From Trissonchulus latispiculum (Eukaryota; Nematoda; Enoplea; Enoplida; Ironidae): DNA of 64,000 bases. This document shows positions 21,036 through 33,000 of the stretch, one piece after another (the stretch's first letter is position 1; every line of letters begins with the position of its first letter). The stretch spans positions 39,946-103,945 of the forward strand of contig JASAND010000850.1 in NCBI GenBank assembly GCA_030248195.1, written 5' to 3'. The position numbers were made by a program, and so were the translations under genes. The notes under the pieces are model-generated. The model saw only the letters and a list, made by a program, of their open reading frames with translations. It was not told the DNA's origin and made no database searches.

Positions 21036-21476
21036 TGCACATATAAAATTTTTGTATACATAAATGGTGTGTACGCCGGTGTTTTTGTATGCTCAACAAA
21101 CGGAACACACTTTAGCTCTGGTGCTTAACTACGACTTTATACAAACCGAAGTATAGGCTTTAAACTAGCTACAGATTTAAACTTCTTTGTATCTTCATTA
21201 AATTGCAGACATGGTGTCACAGGAGTAGCATCTACTAACTTGTTCTTTTTCTACCTCCACCGAGAAACCAGCGCAAACCGATTTGCCCCCTCCCAGGATC
21301 AGTTAGCCAAATATTATTCTATAGTTTTTAATTATGTTTTTAATAGGCATAAACTGCTGTTAAACTGATGTTATACCGCTGTCGTACAGTCCATGGTAAA
21401 ATGTGGCATCGCGGGATTATCCCGCAAATGCCACAATGGGTAAAGACCTAATTAAATTACATAACATGCTATTTAC

Positions 21477-21688
21477 TTCTAGTTTAAACCATTCTATCGT
21501 TATGACTGATAAATCTGCTGTTGCTGCCATGTCATAGTAAACTGAAGGAAGTTGATTCTGACAGTTGTGCATAGAAGCTCCTTGAGCAGAAAGAACTCTG
21601 TCCATCAGTAATATCCAAACTACATAGTAGCAGTGATTTGCATAACTCATTAAGGCAGAAAACAAACGACAGGCATATAAACCCATGG
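21477..21688 (-). CDS. Possible 5' exon with signal-peptide-like start
   Basis: On the minus strand an acceptor (ACTTCCAG) is followed by ATG and about 70 codons to a good donor (GAA|GTAAAT). The N-terminal part contains a hydrophobic run (YYVVWILLM, then LSAQG) that could act as a signal peptide, then HNCQNQLPSVYYDMA. It could belong to the EGF-repeat gene, whose first exons are missing. The join to 13,820-14,025 is out of phase, so another exon would be needed. A perfect-stem hairpin (GTGGCAT…ATGCCAC) lies just downstream at 21,401-21,432. It is weakly supported and may be chance. Confidence 0.3.
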
Positions 21689-21950
21689 CTGGAAGTAATT
21701 CTTATAGGTTCATTTTTACAAAACGTAAGCTTTAGCAGAAGTATCCATTAATCTAAAAGAAAGGATTTTACATTACATTTTACACCCATATACCTCAGCA
21801 TCCAAACAATCTTGTTGACTTAGATATCTATAATGACACCACATTGTAGTGTTTTTGAACATTGATTTGCTACAGTACTGTGATTTGATCTGCTATAGGG
21901 AAGCTATAGCATGTGTCAGTGATATCAGCTAGTTTCTGATAAGAGGGAAC

Positions 21951-23399
21951 TTAACATTTGGCGCACTCGGAAGGATGGCGCTTCCACACACCTTTGTCAA
22001 CCTTAACCATAAACAGGCGGGAGCCCACACTTCTCACGATAACCCCTTTCACCCATTTATTCGAAATGCCATAGTCACGAACCCATACATTGTCCCCAAC
22101 TGAGAAACGACTCCCAGTTACTTGAAAAGGTATAGCTCTTGATTCTTTCATAGCTGATAGCCTTGTTCGAAGTTGTCTACCTTGCAGAACTTCGGCGGGT
22201 GATTTGGAAGTGGCAGAGTGTCGAGTTATTCTATAATTTAGTAGAAATTGTTGGAGCTCTAGGTCCACTCTGCTTCTGGGCAAGTTCTTTAACTTTTTCT
22301 TGAAGCTTTGTATGAATCTTTCCACCAAACCATTCGAGGCTGGATGGTAAGGGGCAGAGAACAGTTGAACGATTCCATTATTAGAACAGAATCTTCTGAA
22401 CTCAGAAGAGGTGAAAACTGATTCATTATCACTGACAATGGTGTGCGGTAAGCCGAAACGGATAAATATGTCTCTTAATGAATCAATTATCACTTTAGAA
22501 GACACCATAGACAACTTTATGACTTCGGGCCACTTACTACCAGCGTCCACAGCAACCAGCCATGTTGAACCCTGGAAGGGCCCGGCGAGATCCAGGTGAA
22601 TCCGGTGCCAAGGCTGAGGGGCCGGTGGCCAAGGAATTTTCGTTTGTGGAGGCAGGGATCTGTCAACATTGCACTGCTCACAACTGCGGACCAAAGATTC
22701 TACGTCTGCATCCACATTTGGCCACCAAACGGATTCCCGGATTAGGGACTTCATCCTGACTATGCCCGGGTGTTCAGCATGAAACTCTTGCAAAACCAAT
22801 TGCCTTAGGCCTGTAGGAATAACAATACGATTCTTCCAGAAAAGGCAGCCTCTTTCTATTGTAAGACCGTCTTTTCTTGAAAAGAAAAGATTGAGCTCAG
22901 CTTTCTCTGATTTCAATTTTTCTTTCGGCCACCCACAAGTTATACATTTCATGACTTCTTGTAGGATCTGGTCCTCGGCGGTTGATCTTGCAATTTCAGC
23001 CGTAGTAATAGGAACTTTGTCAAACTGAGATGCCAGTAGCAGATGAATTTCTTCGGAATCCTCGTCCAAATCAGACGGCTTTTCGGAGGCTGAATCAGGC
23101 AATCGAGATAGACAGTCAGCATTACTATTGTCTTCGGAACGTCTAAATTTTATGTCGTAGGAGAAACCACTTAAGATGATGGCCCACCTTTGTATTCTGC
23201 TTGCAGCATGCAAAGGAATTCCTCGGGTTGAGCCAAAAAGTGTGGTCAAAGGCTTATGGTCGGTTTGTAAAGTGAATCTGCGTCCAATAAGGTACTGCTT
23301 GAACTTTTTAACTCCAAAAATTATGCCTAAGCTTTCTTTTTCGATTTGCGAATACTTTATTTCAGCTTCAGACAGACTTCTGGACGCAGCGCAGATCAT
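21951..23399 (-). pseudogene. RNase H-integrase, inverted within its element
   Basis: The 482 codons start within RNase H (CAASRSLSEAEIKYSQIEKE, TDHKPLTTLFG, ADCLSRLP). They continue through the integrase zinc finger (HAEHPG, then CEQC), the catalytic core (HLDLAGPFQG, IVSDNESVF, NGLVERFIQ) and the C-terminal domain (VGDNVWVRDYG). The final residues after KRH run through the primer-binding site into the left LTR, where the stop lies. The enzyme motifs look intact, but the ORF has no promoter-side gag-pol context, so I call it a fossil. It is an unusually clean open frame for a rearranged copy. Confidence 0.8.
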
Positions 23400-23409
23400 C
23401 AGGCTATCA

Positions 23410-23781
23410 GCTAAGAAAGAATCAAGAACTATACCTTTTCAAGTAACTGGGAGTCGTTTCTCAGTTGGGGACAATGTATGGGTTCGTGACTATGGCATTT
23501 CGAATAAATGGGTGAAAGGGGTTATCGTGAGAAGTGTGGGCTCCCGCCTGTTTATGTTTAAGGTTGACAAAGGTGTGTGGAAGCGTCATCAAAACCAGCT
23601 GCGCAAACGAGACACAGCTGCTGGTGGTAGTTCCGGTCCTGGGACAACATCGTCTGATGACGACGCTTTGTGGGATGCTTTTTCTCCGCCGGAAGCGCCA
23701 GCTGCTCGCCATGTGCGAGTGCGTAGACGGCCCTTGACTTTTGTACCTGGTTCTGACCGCGGGTTCTTCCGTCCGGAGTAA
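23410..23781 (+). pseudogene. Integrase C-terminal fragment, second copy in opposite orientation
   Basis: The fragment begins abruptly at RLSAKKESRTIPFQVTGSRF and matches the integrase tail of the minus-strand ORF (AMKESRAIPFQVTGSRF) with a few substitutions. It then continues past KRH into an acidic and arginine-rich tail (RHVRVRRRPLTFVPGSDRG) ending in TAA just before the purine tract and right LTR. The two copies form inverted repeats of about 175 bp separated by 1.3 kb. Confidence 0.8.
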
Positions 23782-23927
23782 AGAACGAAGAAAACATATT
23801 TAAAAGAAGGGAAAAGTTGTAGTGTTTTTGAACATTGATTTGCTACAGTACTGTGATTTGATCTGCTATAGGGAAGCTATAGCGTGTCAGTGATATCAGC
23901 TAGTTTCTGATAAGAGGGAACTTAACA

Positions 23928-24719
23928 CACATGGCTGGGAGGCCTATTTTTGGTGTGCAGCAGAGCTGTCTAGGCCGGAGCTCAGGGCTAGGTCTAGGCC
24001 CAGTGCTGTGTACACCCTGCTGAAGCATGCAGTGAACTGTATGCTTCCGCAACTTCGATTAGGGACAGGCCTCCTATTATAACTTAGTAATACGCACGCT
24101 GCACTGTGCATTATCTGATTTATATGCACAGTCTTTACACAGTAAACGTGCAAAAGAGTTGTACAAGCTTCTGTTAATGCATGAAATGAATTTTTAGCAT
24201 TTTTATATGTCATACACATTTAAAATAGAAAGTAAAGTAAGGTATAAGATAGTCGGCATAAGGCTGAAAGAAACGTTAAAGGCGATGATATCTGCGGCGA
24301 CGTCCCCCCAGTAGCAATGCTTTGATCCCAGCCTCTGCGTCTTCTAGTCTTGACAATATTGTCTGTTTAAACTGTTAAGTCCTCTGCTATTGCTCTTGCT
24401 ATTAGCATAAATAATTATGCAAATACTAATAAAATAATAATAATAATGAAATAATAATAATTAGTAGCATTTAGCATTAACTCTGCAAAAAATATTGCAT
24501 CAGTCAAGCACACAAGCTTTTTTGTGCTTAAAAAGTTACACAATCGAGGGAACAAAAGTATTTTATGCTATTTCACATGTTCTTAAGTAAGACTCTGACA
24601 TTAGACTGAATAGACTATATTAGATCTGAAAACATAACACGCTTGTTTAGTGTACAGGGTAGTGAGCCTCCATGTTAGAACAACTATACTGTCAACAAAA
24701 CTCTGCTTAAGCTTGAATA
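23928..24719. other. Spacer without recognisable features
   Basis: This is AT-rich sequence with simple ATA/TAA repeats near 24,430-24,460. ORFs are short and lack motifs. I see nothing else. Confidence 0.45.
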
Positions 24720-25198
24720 CAGCCACGCCGTTATTTTAGGGGAAAAATTTTCTTTAAATTTTCTTTTCTTTTTCTTTTTCTTTTTCTTGCAAAAGAAGAA
24801 ATTGGGACACAATTTTCTTTTTCTTTTTCTTTATTTAAAGAAGAAAAGGTCAGTTAGGCTGTCTCAGGTTTCAGCTGTCAGTCAACTTGCGCAAGCAGTC
24901 CAACCAAATGACCTCTTGCTAAGAAGTCCTGCTAGCTTTAATATATGCGGCCTGTTACATGTCTATGTTAGAAGTGTAGCACCTGTCAATTTCAATTGGA
25001 GTCTTTAGGGAATTTAAGAATGCAAGGAAATTAGGAAGTCACAAAGTAAAGCAGCAAGCAATTAAAAGGAACCGCTTTTCTTTCTCTTCTTCTTTAAATT
25101 AAAGAAAATTGAAGTGGAATTTCTTTTTCTTTTTCTTTATTTCAAGAATTCTTTCCATTTTCTTTCTTTTTCTTTTCCCTAAAATTCCGACGTGGCTG
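24720..25198. mobile_element. TA-flanked MITE with CT-rich interior
   Basis: CAGCCACGCCGTTATTTTAGG begins the 479-bp element, and the complement of CAGCCACGTCGGAATTTTAGG ends it, with TA on both outer sides (24,718-24,719 and 25,199-25,200). Next to the termini are CTTTTT repeats (24,760-24,835 and 25,070-25,180). The structure fits a Tc1/mariner-type MITE; no transposase is present. Confidence 0.7.
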
Positions 25199-25200
25199 TA

Positions 25201-27244
25201 AATCTCATCAATTTGAGGCACAATTTATCATTGTACTTCTTCCAATTTTCTGATAAAAGAAAGCCTTGTGGAAAATTGTGTTTACAGAAGGAAGGTCTGC
25301 ATAAAAAATTAGCAGACAAACATTTAATATTGACGGTGATCAATTTTCCTAAACGTTTGGACAGAAAAGAGTCCAAACATGTGCCTACCGAGACTGCTAA
25401 CAAAACTAATACCCTATTTAAGCTTGGCTCAATTTTTTGTGGTAAAGGAAACCACCCAGCTTATTATTAATTTACACTGAGTCTCAACGGATATTGTCAG
25501 AACGATTAGATAACGGCAAAACAAATGAGACTTTCAGCCAGGAAAAATTTAAACTCCTTTTAGCAGAAACTAAATTGACTGTGTCAGAATCTGTCTTTAT
25601 GTTTAGAGTTGGGTTTAGCCTAGTCTTAGCCACATACAGTGACTGTGGAGGTGGGCTACGAAAATGGATAATGTCAAGCTTTGATGATTCGAATAATTTT
25701 GGCCAAAATGATTCTATCAAAGTTTACTGAACAGAAGTCATTGCGGTGCTTTTCAACGAAAGTCCCTCCATAAAACAAAAACGACTGACTAGTTCACTTC
25801 AAACGCCAACTGAGGGGGGGGGGGACATCACTTTGTCACTCCATTGTGTTTGTTTTGGTGCTTGAAAGCGTCAACTACTTCCAGAGAAGGGTGACAGAGA
25901 GCAAAGAGAAAGTAACCCAACGCTTAAACAAGGATGAAATGTGAACATTTAAATGTCCATAAGAGTAGACAACTTAACATGAGAAAGGCAAAAAGCAAAC
26001 CAGTGTACGGAACGAATTGAGTAACGACTGAAGAAGGTATTACAATTCTACTGTTCCCAAGTGCGTCAGCAGAGGAAGAAGGCTCTTCATGAAAGAACCT
26101 TAATTGGAAAATCACTCTAGGAGGGGGCAAAGGAAACGTGATTTATTGGCAACCCCAGGAGAAAAAGAAAATCAGACAGCTAAACTTGTAATAAGAAGTA
26201 ACACGTTTTGCTGAAAAAGAGGAAAAGCCTAATGATAGGAAGACCTCCCTATCTGTTGGGACTCTGAAACATCCAATTACCACCACATCTGAAACTCTTT
26301 CTACTGGAACATCTTTTTAGAACTACAGCAATATGTACCTACCTGACCTCTATGGTGGAGACAGCACCGTACAAATCTTTGAGGACCGCCGTCAACTGCA
26401 TAGCAGTAGTGCTACCGGCCTTTAGCAGTTTGCAGTGCAACTATTATGATTGCTAAGATATTGATTTTTGAATGTTATATTGGAAAAATAGCATAGCATA
26501 GCATAGAAAAGTAGCAAAGCTAGTTTTGAAGTTCATTTCGTTTAATTTCGTTGCTGGAAATTGAAAATTTGTGATTGTTGATTTGTATCCCGGCGAGCGA
26601 AAGTCGAAAGCCGATCGGCCTCAAACCCTAAGATAGCAGGTTATGTAAGGTCTAAACTTATGGCTAAAACGGAGTTTGTTATGGATTGGATATAGATTAA
26701 ATTCTTCAAAATTAAATCAAATAAATGTAGCAACGTACCGACTCAATAAAATAATACAAAAGTACAATACCGTAATAATAATAATAATTCAAACTAACAT
26801 TTTGAAAAAGTATGGTTACCCAAAAATAATATGATGTGTTGTCCTAAGGTAAATTTGTCTCGATGCTGCCAATCCTTCTTTCCATTTTTGTTAGCAAATT
26901 ACTATATGAAGTTGTAACACTAGTTTTAGTGGACATCAGCTCATCTACTGCTTTTGATATACTACAGTGTCAAATAATAGTTTTGACGAAGTTAATAATT
27001 TTATAATCAGCCGTCGGTGGTTAGCTGTCGTTCACTGATGTGAGCAGCTGTCTTGCCAGCCAAAAACAATAAAAGCCGAACTGGCAAGCCTTGTCCAATC
27101 GCATACTTGATGCCCAGTCATTGGTCAAATTGGCAAATTCCCGGCACGTTTTGACTAAATGGAGCAAACTGTAATCATGTAAGTGCTGCTGTAAGTGCTA
27201 AAGATTTAAGCTTAAGATGTAAGGTTACACAGAGTTAACAAAAA
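25201..27244. other. Spacer without supportable gene
   Basis: ORFs of 60-90 codons occur on both strands but overlap as shadows and carry no motif. One minus-strand ORF (25,924-26,130) has a hydrophobic stretch but no splice or start context. There is a short GCATA tandem near 26,490 and a G9 run near 25,816. I see nothing else. Confidence 0.45.
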
Positions 27245-27500
27245 GCTGAATCGAAAAACGGACTTTAGATTCGTGTTCTACGACCCCGAAAACCCCTATA
27301 TACATCTTTTTCCACAAAATCCAAAACAAAAAATTTTTCGGTTTCCCCTTGGTCTCCCCTTAGAGATCCAAAAAATCTAATTTCGGGAAATCGACAAATT
27401 TTGCGATATTTGAACTCAGTGTAGTCGAAAACATACCCATACCAAATTTTAGCTCATTTGGCCAAGTTTTAAGGATTTTGAGTGGTGGGGGGAGTAATCG
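27245..27500. repeat. Dispersed repeat family, copy 2
   Basis: This is a close copy of the repeat at 8,645-8,925 in the same orientation (CGTGTTCTACGACCCCGAAA, GTAGTCGAAAACATA, TTTTAAGGATTTTG). It ends at GTAATCG where the SINE begins, just as copy 1 ends at GTAATCG where the foldback element begins. Confidence 0.7.
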
Positions 27501-27718
27501 TGTAGCGCTTCTACCAGAGCTGGCGGATCAGGAAGAAACCAAGGACAAGCCCAAGACGGGAGAGAAGGGAAGAGGGAGGTTCAGCATTTCACTCACCATT
27601 GAAAGTAAAGAATTGGTCCCGCCGGGGATCGAACGACGGCCCTTCTGACTCCGGAGCAGACATGCTAACCACTACACCACGGGACCATCAGCTGAACTCC
27701 CATTGCAGGCTTATCAAT
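27501..27718 (-). mobile_element. tRNA-Arg-derived SINE, split by a giant insertion (left part)
   Basis: This is the best preserved tRNA-like head in the window. On the minus strand (about 27,688-27,617) it has acceptor-stem halves GGTCCCG and CGGGACC, an A box TGGTGTAGTGG, the anticodon arm TCTGCTCCGGAGTCAGA and a B box GTTCGATCCCC. The arm matches tRNA-Arg with a CCG-like anticodon. The SINE stops at TATCAAT (27,718) and resumes as ATCTTTCC at 36,389, with an 8.67-kb transposon in between. Confidence 0.75.
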
Positions 27719-28429
27719 CACTGTAAAAAAAATTTCCTAGCTGTTATCCATTTTATGATGATCACTGTTGTCATTCAAGAAAAATAGATAAAAGTTATCA
27801 GGTATAAAAGATATCAGTTAGCTATTATTTCGGGATTGATTGAAAATCTAGAAAATTAGATAACAGTTATCTAATATTGCTGGCTAATATCAATCTTTTT
27901 AATTTGGGCATTAGTACTTCAACGGCAATTGCTAACCTGTACTCATTAAATATTGTTGATAGTGGCAAAATTTTTTAATCTTAAAGTAAGTTAAATAGTT
28001 CAGATAGTTAAAATTTTAATAGTTTTCGGCGTTTTATGATGATAGCGGCAATAAGCAACATGGGCAGAGGGGAGGCTTTTTAGTTGTAGCTATGAAGCTG
28101 CACTCAAATTGCGTCTACACTCAATCTAACCTGAAAGCAGAGGGGGCAAAGTTGTATCCGGGTCTATAATTTCAGACACAGCCTGGACTCAGAACTGGAC
28201 GGCTTTCCCCAGACCCCCAGGCTCGGATTCCGGGAAATCCTTTAATCAATCTGCACTGGGTTTTGGTCTGAATTGCATTATTATTATCCGTGTTTGGTGA
28301 TACGACAGCAAAAGCATCAGGAAAGCACCGCCGTGTATGATTAAACAAATGATTAAACTTTCGAAATTTAGCCACAATTTTAAATTTAGCATCTATTTTA
28401 GCCTCAAGGTATAGTGTTGTTTTAGTAAC

Positions 28430-28880
28430 CGATGTTAGTTTCAGTTTCAGTTTCAAGTCTCTTCCCAAAATAGTTTCAGTTTCAGTTTCAAGTCTCTTCC
28501 CAAAATAGTTTCAGTTTCAGTTTTAGTTTTGGTCGGAGTTTCAGTGTCAGTTTCAATTCATTCGAAAAACTGCAGGTTCCAGCCTTGAGACATTAATGCA
28601 TGAATTTATGATCATATATACTTCGCTGCAGAGTATTAACGAAAAAACCGCTTTAAACCTTCAAATTTTCATGTCTCGAAAAAAGACTGAAACTAGTTTC
28701 AGTCCGAGTTTCAGGTCTTTACCCAATCTAGTTTCAGTTTCAGTCGGCCGCCTAAAATAGTTTCAGTTTCAGTTTCAGGTCTCCCCACGAAATAGTTGAA
28801 ACTGAAACTGAAACTGAAACCTGTACAACCTGAAGCCTAGTTTCTGTTTCAGTTTCAGTGCCTGAAACATCACTACCTCA
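28430..28880. repeat. GTTTCA tandem zone
   Basis: Many copies of AGTTTCAGTTTCAG are present, including two tandem units with CAAGTCTCTTCCCAAAATAG between them. The complement (GAAACTGAAACTGAAAC) follows at about 28,797, so the zone is partly palindromic. It is non-coding and lies inside the CACTG element. Confidence 0.7.
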
Positions 28881-29454
28881 AGGTCAAAAGCTATGGTAGG
28901 AAAGAGGGGGCAAGGTCTGCCATTTTTATTGGATCAAAATTGGCGCAGAGACGCCGATTTTGCCAGAATTTCAAATTTAGACCTGTCATTGATGGAGAAA
29001 GAAGCAACACTCGACAGTCGGAATACATTTAGCATTTAGAACTAGTACAGTGGCAACATGGCAAGCAACATTTGTAATAAAAATGCTTTTATTATTGTAA
29101 TAATTGTGGAATTTGTTCAGTAAAACCGAGTTTTGTATCTAAGCAGCCTCACGAGTAAATAGGGAAAAGTAAGGCCAAGTTTTGAAGCTAAAATCTGCCC
29201 AAAAGAAGAAAAGGGCTAAAAGCGGCTAAAAACCGCCCAATCCAGGCTTAAGGTCAAAAAATAGAATAAAATGTATCTGGTATGTGATTGCTGAACGATC
29301 TCTGGCCCCTGTTTGCCTCATATTCTGCTCATGATGCCAGGTAATGGCCGTAAATAAGTAATTGTCAATGATTTGCCGTGGAAACTGTATATTAATGTCT
29401 GCCAAGCCAGAATTGCCCTGAAACCGGCCTTACATTTATTAATTAGGGGGTACA

Positions 29455-29810
29455 ACTGTCTAGGTGATGACCTGTTCCTTGGGCCGTTATAGAGGCCATT
29501 GAACAGCCCAAAACTCCCCATGCTCAACGTGTTCAAAACGATGGTTAAGAATAGTACAGAAATCCATGCTAACTCACTCTTAGAAGTTCAGAATCGAACC
29601 CTGACCTTCCTGTGTAAGGGAGGGCCTCCTCTAGAGGCCTCCCACCCCACCCGTATGGCCAATAGCGCCTTCCTCGCTTTTGTGGAACAGAAACGGAAAA
29701 GAAACGTAGAATTTGCGGAAATGCCAAAGAACTGTCAGTCTCTGCGGATTCGAACCAGAAACCTTACCCTACAGAGCAGTGGGTCGTTATAGAGACCCCC
29801 CTCTTCACCC
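29455..29810 (-). repeat. tRNA-like fragments (SINE-like)
   Basis: Two B-box-like words occur on the minus strand (GGTTCGATTC at about 29,595 and GGTTCGAATCC at about 29,757), and the word TCTATAACGGCCC/TCTATAACGACCC is repeated. They look like decayed tRNA-derived SINEs. I could not fold a full tRNA. Confidence 0.35.
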
Positions 29811-30099
29811 CCGACGCATAATTACTACATCAGTAATTACAAAATAGTAATAATCAATGAATCGTCTTCTAAAACAACAAGAAGTCATTAATTACTACAT
29901 ACGATTACAGTCAATCTTAAACCTCTTTAAAGTTTCTTTCTTCTTCAAACTCTGAAATATAAAAAGTACAAATTAGTTACAAAATGTCCTAACTAATTCC
30001 TGCGTATTAGTTTTGTTTTTATTTCCATTTTAAAGGGAGTTTTAACTCCCCTTTTGTTTTCCTTGTCTCTCCTTTCTGGGCCTTTCATCTGTTCCGACG

Positions 30100-33000
30100 C
30101 CCAGCTGTCTGGAGAGCGAACGGAGCTCCCAGACACCTTACGTGAATGAACTCATTCACACGTTCATTCACGTAAGGTCCCCACGTGACTACAGAACTAG
30201 TCACGGTTGGCCCCTCCAGCACTAGGCTGGAGGAAAGGCCCTGCACTGTCTCAGCACGCATGTATAGGTACGTAAGTATTGTAGAGGGGAATGGCCCCAA
30301 AAAGGAAAATAATGAAAGAAACATGAAATTTAGGTACTTAGATAGTTTTTAGTCATAAGTAAGATAAAATGTTGATGTTAACTTAGGTTTTAGTTAGTCT
30401 TTCTTAGGTAGTTAAGTTTTAGGGGAGGTCCCCCCTGGATCTCCCGAAGGGGTCTTTATGTATGTTTTTCTGTGTAATAAAGACCCCTTCTACTGGCCGC
30501 TAAGAGGCCTTGAAGTGGCCGCCAAGAGGCCACGACGAGAAGAGGAGGAACTTTTGTTCCTCCTAGGATTTATGGGTTCATACCCCGTCTTTGCAAATAC
30601 AGAAGCAAAGACGGAGGTAAAAAGGGGGAACCTTTAATAAAAAGAAGATTTAAAGTTCCCCCCTTCCCAAAATTAAGGCTAAAAAATAGCCTCCAAAACT
30701 TACCTTGCCAATTAGCAAACTCTTGCTAATTGGTCCAAAAGTCCGAAATTCGACTTCTTCTTAAATTTTTTCATCCTTCTGTTTCCTATTTCCTTTTGGC
30801 CTCTTTATTGGGCCTAAGTTGTTTTCGTCTCTGGAAGTGAAACTCCGAGACGTTTGCTTTGCGCATTTGTGGCCATTAGTCTTAAGGGCCCTAAAAATCT
30901 CCCAAATCTCGCCACTTGAAGTGTGGCCCGCAAATGTTTGCTTTCCAGATTTATGGCACAGAAGCCATAAATCCAGACTCTTTGGCGGCCCGCGCACGTG
31001 GACTACCGTAGGTCACGACTTCGGTAGTCCAATCAAAGGTGATTGCAATGATCGCACCACACGCGCAGCCAATCAGCTGCCTGGGGAGCGAAAGACCGCC
31101 CCCAGACAGGGTCTCGACTGGAAATTCGAATTTCCAGTCAGTGTCGGTTGAGACTTTAGACAGAGCGGTTGCTCTTCCCCTTTTCGTCCGGTTGTTTGCC
31201 GGGGGAAATGCTGTCTTGAAGCCGTTATACGGAGGCCTAGACATTAGCATTTCTCCCCTTCCCCCCTTTCCCCTCTTAGGACTCACTTTTCTTTTTCAGG
31301 TTGAGTTCGCACCGACATTTCTAGGCTCGCAAACACCCCTGTGGACCCTTATGCCCTCGAGGCGGTCCACAGGGGCAATTCTGCTGCAAATCCTGGGGAC
31401 CCTTATGCCCTCGTGGCGGTCCCCAGGACCCGATTTCTGACCCTACCGGGGCCCTAGGGCCCCGATGACAATCTAGCGCACACCTGATAACTGGGCCTAA
31501 TCACCCCAGTTTTAGCATAATTTGTTGTTTTTGCACATGTGGAGGGTGTGGGCCTTTCGCCCCACCCTCTGGGGTTACGTTGGGTGTGGGTTTTCAGGTT
31601 GGCTTGCGAGTTCCAAGCCCTCGCAAGCCAACCCCGGTCGTTTTCCGATTTTAGTCCAAAAACGCGCAATTATGCTCTCAATTTTAAAATCATCTTTTCT
31701 TCCAAATCACCATTTTTTGGTGATCTAAAACTTCAAATTTCTGTCCCCTGTTCAGGTCATCAAAAGCCCAATTTTTTGCTGTTTTTGCTCCTCTCTCACC
31801 CAACTGCGAAAACAACCCAAAACTCCTAAAATTCGTCAGATATTTGGGGCAAACTAGGTATTGAGGGGAGGATCCTTCCTGTTCCCCCCAAGCCCGGGAA
31901 GTTGAATAACTTTCCGGAACTGCCACGCAAAGGAACGCCCCCATTTTCCCCACAGCCGGCGGCCAGGTCCGCCGGCCATACTTCTCGCCGTGCCAATTAA
32001 AACTACTCACTGTTTTGTATCTGTGCTCTCTTTAATTTAGCCGGTCAAAAGAGTAGGATTGTCTCTAAAACTCGCTTTAAAAAAACGAATCTTTCATTTA
32101 TACTTTAAATCAATTAATTATCAAGGTTTTAAATGGGGAAATCCGGCATTCCTCCTAATTTAAACAGTGTCTCGTAGTTTGTTATTTGATAATAATTGCG
32201 ACAGCAATTATTATCCGACTTTTGGCTTCCAAACCCCTCTCCAAAATTCGCATACGCAGAATTCACGCAGCACACGAGCAATCACCTGGGAATGGTCATG
32301 ACACGGGCCATTTCCGAATCAGAACGCACTTAGATAGGTATTAATTAGATTAATCAGTCTAGGTAGTAGTACTATGGGAAGTAGCCCCATTTAGGTTTTA
32401 AGTTATTTTAATTAGCAACTTCCGGGTTCCTCATGTAAATACCTTCGCAGAGAGGGTCTTGAGGCCCCGTGATTAACTTTAATTAATGTTTTGTGATTTG
32501 TATGCATGATGGGCACTTCATGTAAACTCCTCCCAGTTGGAGGTCTTGTCGCATGTCCGGACTAAATGAAAGAATGACATTAACTGTATGTGTGGGGCTA
32601 CTCATGTAAATACCTCCAGTTGAGGTCTTGAGACCAGTCCAGTAAAATAATAATTAAAATAACCTAATTAGTAGTTAGGTAGGTAGTTAATAATTAATAG
32701 TAACTAGATTAGGTACGTATCCGGGCCAGAAAACGAGCCCATGTTCGAATCTTGTATAGTTCATAGCCGATAATTGTTTGTAGTCTAGTTTTGATAATTG
32801 CCCAGTAGTTCAGATTTAGTAGTTGTTTAGAATTGCTGTTAATCTGTAATTTTGGGACCCCGGAGGCCTGCGTAGGTTATCTTTCTTAAGATGTGGAGCC
32901 TCTGCAAGGAATGGGTCCAGCCAGTGATAATTAGGTAGGTTAGTCCGTTTAGGCTCAAATTTACGTAAGCTCATTTGCATATTCTGTCCTAGGGTTAGAA

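Larger units (their letters stand above)
21845..23927 (+). mobile_element. Gypsy-type retroelement with inverted interior
   Basis: Direct LTRs of 110-112 bp (21,845-21,956 and 23,818-23,927, starting TGTAGTGTTTTTG and ending CTTAACA) are flanked by a perfect CACAT duplication (21,840-21,844 and 23,928-23,932). A primer-site-like TTTGGCGCACTCGG follows the left LTR, and a purine tract (AAAAGAAGGGAAAAG) precedes the right LTR, so the element is oriented plus. Its interior is not: the first 1.44 kb reads RNase H-integrase on the minus strand, and the last 0.4 kb reads the integrase C-terminus on the plus strand. The integrase tail is therefore present twice in opposite directions. No gag, protease or RT is left. 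Confidence 0.85.

Noticed and set aside
25924..26130. Hydrophobic 68-codon minus-strand ORF
   Set aside because: No splice sites, no family motif and no neighbouring exons; hydrophobic stretches are expected by chance in T-rich DNA.
30819..31440. Overlapping ORFs of 110-133 codons in the hairpin block
   Set aside because: They run through palindromes on both strands and show no protein-like composition.
32431..32640. CRISPR-like spaced repeats
   Set aside because: Only three diverged copies in animal DNA with long spacers of unequal length; not a CRISPR array.
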